Origin: Mercurialis annua
Taxonomy: Eukaryota; Streptophyta; Magnoliopsida; Malpighiales; Euphorbiaceae
DNA length: 64,000 nt
Reading direction: 5' to 3'
Assembly (NCBI RefSeq): GCF_937616625.2
Contig: NC_065571.1
Location: 30,175,879 to 30,239,878, forward strand
Shown one piece after another: positions 33,867 to 47,100 of this stretch. The number at the start of each line of letters is the position of its first letter. The first letter of the stretch is position 1. The notes below the pieces were generated by a model. The model did no database searches. It saw only the letters and a program-made list of their open reading frames with translations, and had not been told where the DNA came from. A program made the position numbers and the translations under genes.

Positions 33867-36800
33867 TGTTTAACATTTTTAGCGATTTAAGCCAAACGTT
33901 TAAAACGTTTCGAAACAAATGCAAACCTTTCACCTTTTTAGCGATTTAAGTCTAACGTTTTGTACATTATGAAACAAATCCAAACGTTTAAACTGTTACA
34001 AAACGCGTTTCACATTTTTAGCGATTTAAGCCAACCGTTTAAAACTTTGCAAAACAAATCCTAACGTTTCACCTTTTTAGCGATTTAAGCCAAACGTTTA
34101 AAACATTTTGAAACAAATCGAAACGTTTTTGAAACAAATCCAAACGTTTAACCCTTTTATCAATTTAAGCCAAACTTTAAAACGTTCGAAACTTATCCAA
34201 ATGTTTAAATAATTACGAAACAAATCCAAATATTTCAACTTTTTAGCGATTTAAGCCAAATGTTTACAAACATTATTAAACAAATCCAAACGTTTCACCT
34301 TTTTAGCGATTTTAGTCAAATGTTTACAAACGTTACGAAACAAATCCAAGCATTTAATCCTTTTAGCAATTTAAGCCAAACTTTAAAACGTTTGGAACTT
34401 ATCCAAATATTTAAAACATTACGAAACAAATCCAAATATTTCAACTTTTTAGCGATTTAAGCCAAACGTTTACAAACATTACGAAACAAATCTAAACGTT
34501 TCCCCTTTTTAGTAATTTAAGCCAAACGTTTAAAACGTTACGAAACGAATCCTAACGAATCACCTTTCTAGCTATTTATGCCAAACGTTTATAATCTTAC
34601 TAAATAAATCCAAACGTTTAAAATTTTACGAAATAAATCCTAATGTTTCACCTTTTTAGCGATTGAAGCAAAACGTTTACACACGTTTACAAACGTTACG
34701 AAACAAATCCAAACGTTTCACCTTTATAGCGATTTAAGCCAAACATTTTAAACTTTATGAAACCAATCTAAACGTTTAAAACGTTACGAAACAAATGTAA
34801 ACGTTTCATCTTTTTAGCGATTTAAGCCAAACGTTTAAAACATTACAAAACCAATCCAAACGTTTAAAACGTTAAGAAAAAAATCCATACATTTCCCCTT
34901 TTTAGCGATTTAGGCCAATCGTTTAAAACATTAGTAAACAAATCCAAACGTTTCCCCTTTTTAGCTATTTAAGCCAAACGTTTATAAATGTTACGAAACA
35001 AATCCAAATGTTTTCCCTTTTTTTTATCAATATAAGCCAAACATTTAAAATGTTACGAAACCAATCCAAATGTTTAAAATGTTACGAAACAAATCGTAAC
35101 ATTTTGCCTTTTTAGCGATTTAAGCCAAACGTTTACAAACTTTACGAAACAAATCCCAACATTTCACCTTTTTAGCGATTTAAGCCAGACGTTTAAAACA
35201 TTGCAAAACCTATCCAAACGTTCAAAACGTTACAAAACAAATCGTAATGTTTCACCATTTTAGCTATTTAATCCAAAGGTTTAAAATGATTGATAACAAA
35301 TCCAAACGTTTCATCTTATTAGCGATTTAAGTCAAACGATTAATACGTTACGAAACAAATCCAAACTTTTAAAAAGATATGAAACAAATCCAAACATTTA
35401 CAAACGTTACGAAACAAATCCAAATGTTTCACCTTTTTAGCGATTTAAGCCAAACGTTAAAAACGTTACGAAACCAATCGAAACGTTGAAAGCAATATAA
35501 AACAAATCCTAACGTTTAACAATTTTAGCGATTTAAGGGAAACGTTCAAAACGTTTCGAAACAAATCCAAACGATTCAACTTTTAGCGGTTTAAGCCAAA
35601 CGTGTGAAACGTTACCAAACCAATCCAAACGTTTAAAACGTTACCAGAGAAATCCAAACGTTTTCCCTTTTAAGCGATTTAATCCAAAAGTGTACAAACG
35701 TTATGAAACAAATCTAAAAGTTTCACCTTTTTAGGGATTTATGCCAAATGTTTAAAATGTTACGAAACAAATCCCAACGTTTCACCTTTTTAGCGATCTA
35801 AGACAAACATTTACAAACATTACGAATCAAATCTATAAGTTTCACCTTTTTACCGATTTGAGCCAAACATTTAAAATGTTACGAAACCAATCCAAACATT
35901 TAAAACGTTATGAAACAAATCCAAGTGTTTCACCTTTTTAGCGGTTTAGGCCAAACTTTACAAACGTTATGAAACAAATCCAAACGTTTCACCTTTTAAT
36001 CAATTTAAGCCAAACGTTTAAAACAATACAAAACCAATCCAAACGTATAACACGTTACGAAACAAATATAAATGTTTCCTCTTTTTAGCGATTTAAGCTA
36101 ATTGTTTACATACGCTACGAAATACATCAAAACGTTTCACTATTTTAGCAATTTAAGCCAACCATTTAAAATGTCACGAAACCAATCCAAACGTTTAAAA
36201 CGTTTCAAAACAAATCCAAACGTTTCACCTTTTTAGCGATTTAAGCCATACGTTTACAAACGTTACAAAACAAATCCAAACGTTTTATCTTTTTAGCGAT
36301 TTAAGCCAAATGTTTACAACGTTACAAAAAAATCCAAACGTTTCACATTTTTAGCGGTTTAAGCCAAACGTTTAAAAAGTTACGAAACCATTCCGAACAT
36401 TTAAAACGTTACGAAACAAATCCAAACGTTTCACCTTTTTGGCGATTTAAGCCAAACTCTGATAAAGGTTACGAAACAAATCCAAACGTTTCACCTTTTT
36501 AAGGATTTAAGCCGAGCGTTCAATACGTTAAACCAATCCAACCGTTTAAAACGTTACGGAATAAATCCAAACGTTTCACCTTTTAAGCGATTTAAGCTAA
36601 ACATTTAAAACGTTACGAAACAAATCCTAATCGTTTCACCTTTTTAGTGATTTAAGTCAAACGTTTAAAACTTTACGAAACAAATCCTAGCGTTTCACCT
36701 TTTTAGCGATTGAAGCAAAACATTTCCAAACGTTATGAAACAAATCCAAACGTTTCACATTTTTTGCGATTTAAGCCAAATGTTTACAAACTTCACCAAA

Positions 36801-38694
36801 CCAATCCAAATGTTTCATCTTTCTAGTGATTTAAGCCAAACGTTTAAAACGTCACGAAACCAATCCAAACGTTTAAAAGGTCACGAAATAAATCCAAACG
36901 TTTCACCTTTTTACCGATATAAGTTAAATGTTTACTAACGGTACAAAACAAATCCAAACGTTTCCCCTTTTATCAATTTAAACCAAACATTTTAAATATT
37001 ACAAAACCAATCCAAACGTTTAAAACGTTACGAAACAAATCCAAACGTTTCACGTTTTTAGCGATTTAAGCCAAACGTTTACTAACTGTACGAAACAAAT
37101 CCAAATGTTTCCCCTATTTATCAATTTAAACCAAACATTTAAAATGTTACGAAACCAATCCAAATGTTTAAAACGTTACGAATCAAATCCAAAAGTTTCA
37201 TGTTTTTAGCGATTTAAGCCAAACTTTTACAAACGTTACGAAACAAATCCAAACGTTTCACCTTTTTAGCAATTTAAGCCAAACGGTTAAAACGTTACGA
37301 AATCAATCCAAACGTATAAAGCGTTATGAAACAAATCCAAACGTGTCACCTTTTCAGCGATTTAAGCCAAACGTTTATAAACCTTACGAAACAAATCCAA
37401 ATGTTTATCCATTTTAACGATTTAATTTAAATGTTTAAAATGTTACGAAACCAATCCAAACGTTCAAAACGTTATGAAATAAATCAAAACGTTTCACCTA
37501 TTTTTCGATTTAAGCCAAACGTTTACAAACGTTACGAAACAAATTCAAACGTTTCACCTTTTTAGCGAGTTAAGCAAAACGTTTAAAATTTTACGAAACC
37601 AATCCAAACGTTTCCCCTTTTAGCGATTTAGGCCAAAGATTTACAAACATTACGAAACAAATCCAAACGTTTCACATTTTTAGCAATTTAAGCAAAACGT
37701 TTAAAACGTTACGAAACCAATCCAAACGTTTAAAACATTACGAAAAAATTCTAACGTTTCAACTTTTTAGTGATTTAAGTCAAACTTTTAATACGTTACG
37801 AAACAAATCCTAACGTTTAATCTTTTTAGTGATTTAAGCCAAACGTTACAAAACAAATCCTAACTTTTCACCTTTTTAGCGATTTATGCCAAACGTTTAC
37901 AAACGGTACAAAACAAATCCAAATATTTCATCTTTTTATCGATTTAAGCGAAACATTTAAAACGTTATGAAACCAATCCAAACGTTTAAAACATTACGAA
38001 AAAAATCCATATGTTTCCCCTTTGCCAAACATTTAAAATGTTATGAAACCAATCCAAACATTTTACCTTTTTAACGATTTAAGCCAAACGTTGCAAAACA
38101 AATTCAAATGTTTCACCTTTTTTAGCGATTTAAGCCAAATGTTTACAAATGTTACGAAATAAATCCAAACGTTTCCCATTTTTAGCTATTTAAGCCAATA
38201 TTTTAAAATAATATGATACCAATGCAAACAATTAATATGTTACGAAACAAATAATAACGTTTCACCTTTTTAGCTATTTAAGCCGAACGTTTAAAACGTT
38301 ACAAAACAAATCCTAACGTTTCACCTTTTTAGCCATTTAAGCCAAACATTTAAAACTTTACGAAACAAATCCAAACGTTTCCCCTTTTTAGCAATTTAAG
38401 CCAAACGTTTAAAACTTTACGAAACAAATCCTAACGTTTCCCCTTTTTAGCAATTTAAGCCAAACTTTTAAAACATTTCGAAACGTTTCCCCTTTTTGGT
38501 GAAACATTTCCCCTTTTTGGCGATTTGAGCCAAACGTTTCCCCTTTTTGGCGATTTGAGCCAAACGTTTACAACGTTACCTAACCAATCCAAACGTTTAA
38601 AACGTTACGAAATAAATCCAAACGTATCACCTTTTTATCGATTTAACCCATACGTTTACAAACGTTACGAAACAAACCCATACGTTTACAAACG
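33867..38694. repeat. Satellite array, block 3
   Basis: About 4.8 kb of the 59/88-bp satellite. At 38508-38565 a 30-bp half-unit alone repeats in tandem, showing that the 59-bp unit is composite. Small ORFs (34260, 36735, 38525) are in-register repeat translations. Confidence 0.96.
38508..38565. repeat. Tandem 30-bp half-units within the satellite
   Basis: The segment TTTCCCCTTTTTGGCGATTT plus GAGCCAAACG occurs twice in a row without the usual AAAACGTTACGAAAC half-unit between. Confidence 0.88.
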
Positions 38695-41153
38695 TTTGTT
38701 TGCAGACGTTCTAGACTCGTGTACCTTCGATTCCCCATCTCGTTTTTGTTGAACGGTACGCTATCAATCTCGTTTCTATCGCCGTACGGTTTCCGTTTTA
38801 AGTTTGATAAAACTGTTTCTTGGTTGAACTTGTTACTGCCGAATACCTTCATTGTCTTGGGCCATGAATGTGATTTCTGTTATGGTTATTAACATCCCTG
38901 GTCATTAAACTTGATAAACCGTATGGTTTGAGTCGTATTATTCCGTTGTGTTTTATCGCCGTACGTTTATCGTTTCCTTGTTCTTTTACGGTTTCTATGT
39001 AATATTGGTTAAGTGATTAATGTATTAGTTATTCATGATAAGTTTGATGTATTATTTTGAATTTTATATGGCTAAGAGTTGAAGATTGATGGTTAATATG
39101 GTTCCTCTGTTCGTGATTTAAAGAATTGATATGTAGAGGTTGTTTATTAAAGAACACGATGATGTGTCCAATGGCTATCAGCTGTTGTTAAATTGTTATG
39201 GTTAAATGCTTCTTTTAATCACTGAGATATTGCTGTTTCAATTTTTGGGAGGGAACTCATTTGAGTGGTCATGGAGTGTGGCAAATTGGTGAAAGTAATC
39301 ACTTATTTATTTAGTTGAAATCAATTAAATCCCTCAAGTAAAAACTTTACCTAGTGATTTAGCTTTCATTTGATTTATAGCAAATATAAATTGAAAACGA
39401 CGGTAAATTATAAATTAAATTAATATAATTATTCGGGTAGTTATATTTGATTTCGAATATTATTTTGACGTGAATTTGGGTAAATTACAAATTGATCCCT
39501 AAACGTTTTTATAGCTTATTTAAATAGGTTGGTTAGTAATTTCATATTCTGTTTTAATTATAAACAAAGGTAATTAATTTGATTTCAAATATCAAATTGG
39601 TTAAAGTACAGTTTAGTCCCTAATTGGTTAAAGTACAGTTTAGTCCCTATTTGGCTAAAGTACAGTTTAGTCTCTATTTGGCTAAAGTACAGTTTAGTCC
39701 CTAATTGGCTAAAGTACAGTTTAGTCCCTAGACTTTTATAGACTTAAAATGGTTAGATTTTTGGGTTGTAACTTGGGTTACTTGAAATTGAAATTATTGA
39801 GTTCCGCTTTTAAATTGGATATTATTTTATCGAATTATTTTATAAATATAAATTCGGGTTTATATTTGTTAAACGTTTGGAGTCGGGTTAGACTTGGGTC
39901 ACCCGACAAGTGAGGTTAGCTTGGTAGTTATTGGTAACTCGGCTAACCCACTATTTGGAAATTAATTGTTGTTTAAAGATTATTAAATAATATTCGTAAA
40001 TCGGATTTTAAGCGAGAACTCAATAGACTTTTTTTAATTGGCTTTATTACCTATTGGGTATTTTGTGTTGTTCTGGATTGTTTTATTCCAACGTGTTAAT
40101 TGTGCTAGTCCTATGTGGTGTCTAATACTCTCTAGAGTTAGGGTCTGTTTTAATAATTATGTTATTTGTCTAGACCCGTCTACTGTTCGTGCTTCAGAGG
40201 CGAACCAGGATTAGTTGCTTGCCGGTTATCACGTGGATTAGCAAGCAGTGAGTTTGTACTTACTATTTACCGCTTTATTAAGTAAATTGTTATTTTAATA
40301 TTAAATATATATCGTACGTATATTGCGAACTGTTTTTATATTATGGCTCTTAATTGGAACATGCTACCTAATGGGCATCATTAGGACTGCATGCGCACCT
40401 GTAATGATCTGGGTAAGGTATTTATGGAAATGTGGTAACTCGGTGTGAGCGTAGCTCTCGGGACCAAATAGAGTAACTCGGTGTGGCACAGCCCTCGGGA
40501 CTCTGGTTATGGTATAAGTGTGGTCAGTGGTAACTCGGTGTAGCTCTGCTCTCGGGACCAGACCTATTGGATTATGTTGTTTATTTAGAATTGTGGTTTA
40601 GGGTTCCAACTATTATTCGTAATATTATTATTAAATATTTTAAACGGTTTTAAAGGTTTTTCCACTTAATAAATATAGATATTGGTATAAACTCATCTCA
40701 GTATATCTGACCCGTTGTTTTCCTAATTTTTCCCAGGGTTATGATCTGAGAGAGTCTGGTGATCTCCGTATTTACCTTTCCTTGGATGTTCCTTTATTTT
40801 AGTAGAACTGTGAAACTATTTTATTCTTAGACCGCTGTAGTAGACTAGACGTCTTTATTATTAGTACAATTGTTTGTCGGATTGGTCCGACTAGTTATAT
40901 CGATCTGGCATGTTATATTATTTACACTGGTTTATAATATGCCTATTTTTAGACTCATAATTGGATAAGCATGTTATTTTAATTGTTGCATAATATAACT
41001 GCTAGATTTAGGCTGAAGTCTCGGTTGCCCCCGAGCATTGGTTTTCCGCAGGTTTATATGTTTATATGTTAATTGAAAGGCTAGCTACGGGTTTTTGTAC
41101 TACATTACCCATACCCTAGCACCGGTTGCGATTCATGAAAATGGGTCGTGACA
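38695..41153 (+). mobile_element. 5'-truncated LTR of subfamily B
   Basis: About 2.46 kb aligning to solo LTR B from about 31590 to its end (GTGACA at 41153). The first ~490 bp, including the TGTAATACC start and the inverted repeat, are missing. The left junction joins satellite AAACGTTTG directly to LTR sequence. It has five copies of the 27-bp repeat (39597-39735), three CTCGG-type units (40435-40559) and the hairpin (41020-41035). No TSD can be identified because the 5' end is lost. Confidence 0.9.
39597..39735 (+). repeat. 27-bp tandem repeat, five copies
   Basis: Five head-to-tail copies of (T/C)TAAAGTACAGTTTAGTCC plus CTAATTGG. The second and third boundaries carry a TATTTGG variant, suggesting duplication of a two-unit block. 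Confidence 0.95.
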
Positions 41154-44100
41154 TGAAGTCAAACGTTTACAAACGTTTCACCTTTTTAGCGATTGAAGCC
41201 AAACGTTTACAAACGTTTTACCTTTTAGCGATTTAAGCCAAACATTTAAAACGTTACGAAACCCATCCATACGTTTATAACGTTACAAAACAAACCCAAA
41301 GGTTTCACCTTTTTAGCTATTTAAGCAAAACATTATGAAACAAATCAAAACGTTTCACCTTTTTAGCGATTTAAGCCAAAGGTTAACAAACGTTACTAAA
41401 CAAATCCAAAGGTTTCAACTTTTTTGCGATTTAAGCAAAATGTTTAAAACGTTACAAAATCAATTCAAATGTTTCCCATTTTTAGCGATTTAAGCCAAAC
41501 ATTTATGAACGTTACGAAGAAATCCAAACATTTCACCTTTTTAGCGATTTAGCCAAATGTTTAAAACTTTACGAAACCAATCCAAACCTTTAAAACATTA
41601 CGAAACAAATCCAAACGTTTCCCTGATTTAGGGATTTTAGCCAAACGTTTACAAACGTTGCGAAACATATCCAAACGGTTCACTTTTTAGCGATTTAAGC
41701 CAAACGTTTACGAACATTACACAACAAATCCAAATGTTTCACCTTTTTAGCGATTTAAGCCAAACGTTTACAAATGTTACGAAACAAATCCAAATGTTTC
41801 ACTTTTTTAGCGATTTAAGCCAAACGTTTAATTACGAAACCAACCCAAACGCTTAAATCGTTACGAAACAAATCCAAATGTTTCACCTTTTTAGCAATTT
41901 AAGCTAAACGTTTACAAATGTTATGAAACAAATCCAAACTTTTCACCTTTTTAGCGATTTAAGCCAAACGTTTAAAACATTACGAAACAAATCCTAATGT
42001 TTGCCTTTTTACCGATTTAAACCAAACGTTTAAAATGTAACAAAACAAATTCAAACGTTTAAAACGCTATGAAAAAATCCTAACGTTTCCCTTTTTTAGC
42101 GATTGAAGCCAAACGTTTACGAACGTTTCCCCTTTTTAGCAATTGAAGCCAAACGTTTACAAATGTTATGAAACACATCCATACGTTTAAAACGTTACGA
42201 AACAAATCCAAACGTTTCATCATTTTAGCTATTTAAGCAAAACGTAATGAAACAAATCAAAACGTTTCACCTTTTTAGCGATTTAAGCCAAACGTTAACA
42301 AACGTTACTAAACAAATCCAAAAATTTCAACTTTTTTGCAATTTAAGCCAAATGTTTAAAACGTTATGAAACCAATTCAAACGTTTCACATTTTTAACGA
42401 TTTAAGCCAAACATTTACAAAAATTACAAATCCAAACAAATCACCTTTTTAGCGATTTAGCCAAACGTTTAAAACTTTACGAAACTAATCCAAACCTTTA
42501 AAATGTTATGAAACAAATCCAAACGTTTCATCGATTTAGGGATTTTAGCCAAACGTTTACAAACGTTACGAAACAAATTCGAAAGTTTTATCTTTTTACC
42601 GATTTAAGCCATATCTTTAAAACGTTACGAAACCAATCCAAACGTTTAAAACATTACGAAATAAATCCAAACGGTTCACTTTTTAGCGATTTAAGCCAAA
42701 GATTTACAAACGTTACAAAACAAATCCAAATGTTTCACCTTTTTAGCGATTTAAGCCAAACCTTTACAAACGTTACGAAACAAATCTAAATGTTCTACCT
42801 TTTTAGTGATTTAAGCCAAACTTTTAAAACGTTGCAGAACAAATCTAAATGTTTCACCTTTTTAGCGATTTTTGCCAAACGTTTACAAATGTTACGAAAT
42901 AAATCTAAAGGTTTCCCCTTTTTATCTATTCAAGCCAAACGTTTAAAACGTTAGTAAACCAATACAAATGTTTAAAACGTTATGAAACAAATCCTAACGT
43001 TTCACCTATTTAGCAATTTAAGACAAACGTTTAAAACATTACGAAACAAATCCTAACGTTTCACCTTCTTAGCGATTTAAGAGAAATGTTTAAAACTTTA
43101 CGAAACAAATCCTAATGTTTCACCTTTTTAGCAATTTAAGCCAAACGTTTCGAAACAAATACAAACGTTTTACCTTTTTAGCGATTTAAACCAAACGTTT
43201 AGAATGTTATTAAACCAATCAAAACGTTTCACGAAACAAATCCTAACGTTTCACCTTTTTAGCAATTTAAGCCAAAAATTTAATACGTTACGAAACCAAT
43301 CCAAACGTTTAAAACGTTACGAAACAATTCCAAAAGTTTTACCTTTTTTTCAATTTAAGCCAAACGTTTAAGAAGTTAAGAAACCAATCCAAACGTTTAA
43401 GACATTACGAAACAAATCCAAACGTTTCACCTTTTTAACGATTTAAGCCAAACATTTACAAACGTTGCGAACAAATCAAAACGTTTCACCTTTTTAGCGA
43501 TTTAAGCCAAACGTTTACAAACGTTTCTAAACAAATCCAAACGTTTTACTTTTTTAACGATTTAAGCCAAACGTTTAAAACGTTGCGAAACAAATCCAAA
43601 TGTTTGACCTTTTTAGAGATTTAAGACAAACGTTTAACACGTTAAGAAACAAATTCAAACATTTCATGTTTTTAGCAATTTATGCCAAACGTTTAAAACG
43701 TTACGACACAAATCCAAATGTTTAAAACGTTACAAAACAAATCCTAACGTTTCACCTTTTTAGCGATTTAAGCCAAACGTTTAAAACGTTATAAAACAAA
43801 TCCAAATGTTTTACCTTTTTAGCGATTTAAGCCAAATATTTAAAATGTTATGAAACAAATACAAACGTTTTAAACGTTACGAAAAAAATCCTTACGGTTC
43901 ACATTTTTAGGGATTTAAGCCAAATTCACTTTTCTAGCGATTTAAGCCAAACGTTTAGAATGTTACGAAACAAATCCAAACGTTTAAAACGAAACAAATC
44001 CTAACGTTTCACCCTTTTAATGATTTTAGCCAAACGCTTGAAACGTTACGAAACAAATCCTAACGTTTCACCTTTTTAGCGATTTAAGCCAAACATTTAA

Positions 44101-47100
44101 AACGTTACGAAACCAATCCAAACGTTTAAAACTTTACGGAAAAATCCAAACGTTTCACCTTTTTAGCGATTTAAGCCAAACATTTGCCCTTTTTAGCGAT
44201 TTAAGCCAAAATTTTACAAACATTACAAAACAAATCCAAAGGTTTCACCTTTTTAGCGATTTAAGCCAAACATTTACAGACGTTACGAAACAAATCCAAA
44301 CGTTTCACCTTTTTAGCGATTTAAGCCAAACGTTTAAAACGTTTCGAAACCAATCCAAACATTGGGAAACAAATCCCAACTTTTCACCTTTTTAGCCATT
44401 AAAGCCTAACATTAACAAACGTTACGAAACAAATCCAAACGTTTTATCTTTTTTGCGATTTAAGCCAAACTTTTAAAACTTTACGAAAAAAATCCAAACC
44501 TTTCAGCTTTTTAGCGATATAAGCCTAACGATTAAAACGTTACGAAACCAATCCAAACGTTTAAAACTTTACGAAATAAATCCTAACATTTCGCCATTGT
44601 AATGATTTTAGAAAAATATTTAAAACGTTACGAAACAAATCCTAACATTTTCCCTTTTTAGCAATTTAAGCCAAACGTTTAAAACGTTTCGAAACAAATC
44701 CAAACATTTCCCCTTTTTAGTGATTGAAGCCAAACGTTTAAATCGTTATCAAACAAATGCTAACGTTACACCTTTTTAGCGATTTAAGCCGAACATTTAA
44801 AAAGTTACGAAACGAATCCAAAGGATTAAAAACGTTACGAAAAAAATCCTAACGTTTCTCCTTTTTAGCGATTTAAGTCAAACGTTTAAAACATTTCAAA
44901 ACAATTCCAAACGTTTCGCCTTTTTAGTTATTGAAGTCAAACGTTTAAAATATTTCGAAATAAATCCAAACGTTTCCCCTTTTTAGCGAATTAAGACAAA
45001 CTTTATGAAACAAATCCAAACATTTCACATTTTTAGCGATTTAAGTCAAACATTTAAAAACGTTACGAATCAAATCCAAACGTTCCACCTTTTTAGCGAT
45101 TTAAGCCAAATGTTTAAAATGTTTTGAAACCAATCCAAAAGCTTAAAACGTTATGAAACAAATCCTAACATTTCACCTTCTAAGTGATTTAATCCAAAAG
45201 TTTAAAACATTACGAAAAAAAATCCTAACCTTTCGCCTTTTTGGCGATTTAAGCAAAATGTTTAAAACAATACGAAACAAATCTTAACATTTCCCCTTTT
45301 TAGTGATTTAAGCCAAACATTTAAAATGTTTCCCCTTTTTAGCAATTTAAGCAAAACACTTAAAACGTTACTGAACTAATTCAAACGTTTAAAACATTAT
45401 GAAACAAATTTAAACGTTTCACCTTTTTTGCGATTTAAGCCAAACGTTCAAAACTCTAGGAAACATATCCAAACGTTTCACCTTTTTAGCAATTTTTGAT
45501 AAACGTTTACAAACGTAACGAAACAAATACAAACGTTTTACCTTTTTAGTGATTTAAGCCAAACGTTTAAAATATTACGAAACCAATCCAAATGTTTAAA
45601 ACGTTACGAAAAAAATCCTAACGTTTCACCTTTTTAACGATTTAAGCCAAACGTTTAAAATGTTACGAAACAAATCCTAACGTTTTAGCTTTTTAGCGAT
45701 TTAAGGCAAACGTTTAAAATGTTAAGAAACAAATCCAAACATTTCACCTTTTTAGCGATTTAAGCCAAATGTTTAAAACGTTATGAAACCAATCCAAACA
45801 TTTAAAACGTTATGAAAAAATCCAAACGTTTTACCTTTTAGCGATTTAAGCGAAACGTTTAAAATTTTACGAAACAAATCCAAACGTTTAAAACGTTACG
45901 AAACAAATCCTGACATTTCATCTTTTTAGCGTTTAAAGCCAAACGTTTACAAACGTTACGAAATAAATCCAAACGTTTCACCTTTTAATCAATTTAAGTC
46001 AAAAGTTTACAAACGTTCCACCTTTTTATCAATTTAAGCCAAATATTTAATACGTAATGAAACCAATCCAATCGTTTAAAACATTACGAAACAAATCCAA
46101 GCGTTTCACCTTTTTAGCGATTTAAGTCAAAAGTGTACAATCATTATGAAACAAATCCAAATGTTTCACATTTGTAGCGATTTTAGCGAAATGTTTACAA
46201 ATGTCATGAAAGAATTCCAAACATTTCACTTTTTAAGCGATTTAAGCCAAAATGTTGTAAAACGTTACGAAACCAATCCAAACGTTACGAAACAAACCCT
46301 AAGATTTCACCTTTTTAGCCATTTAAGCCAAACGTTTAAAACTTTACGAAACAAATCTTAACGTTTCACCTTTTTAATGACTTAAGCCAAACGTTTAAAA
46401 CGTAACGAATCAAATCCTAACGTTTTGCCTTTTTAACGATTTAAGCCAAACATTTAAAACGTTACAAAACAAATCGTAACGTTTCCCCTTTTTAGAAATT
46501 TTAGCCAAACTTTTAAAACATTTCGAAACCAATGCTAACGTTTCACCTTTTTAGCGATTTAAGCCAAACATTTGAAAAGTTACGTAACAAATCCAAACAT
46601 TTCACCGTTTTAGTTATTTAAGCCAAACGTTTGAAACGTTACGAAACCAATCCAAACGTTTAAAATGTTACGAAAAAATCCAAACGTTTCTCCTTTCTAA
46701 AGATTTAAGCCAAATGTTTATAAACGTTACGAAACAAATTCAAACGTTTCGCCTTTTTAGCGATTTAACCAAAAGTTAAAACGTCACGAAACCAATCCAA
46801 ACGTTTGAAACGTTACGAAACAAATCCAAACATTTCATCTTTTTAGCGATTTAAGGAAAACGATTACAAATATTACGAAACAAATCCAAACATTTCACCT
46901 TATTAGCAATTTAAGCCAAACATTTCAAACGTTACTTAACCAATCCAAACGTTAAAACGTAACGAAACAAATCCAAATGTTTCACTTTTTAGCGATTGAA
47001 GCCAAACAAATAGAAACATTACGAAATAAATCCAAATGTTTCACCTTATTAGTCATTTAAGCCAAATATTTAAAACGTTACATAACCAATCCAAACGCTT

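Noticed and set aside
42508..42789. 93-codon ORF with repeated S-Q-T-F-T-N-V-T-K-Q-I
   Set aside because: In-register satellite translation; similar phrases occur at 17301, 34260, 36735 and 46146 wherever stops have mutated.
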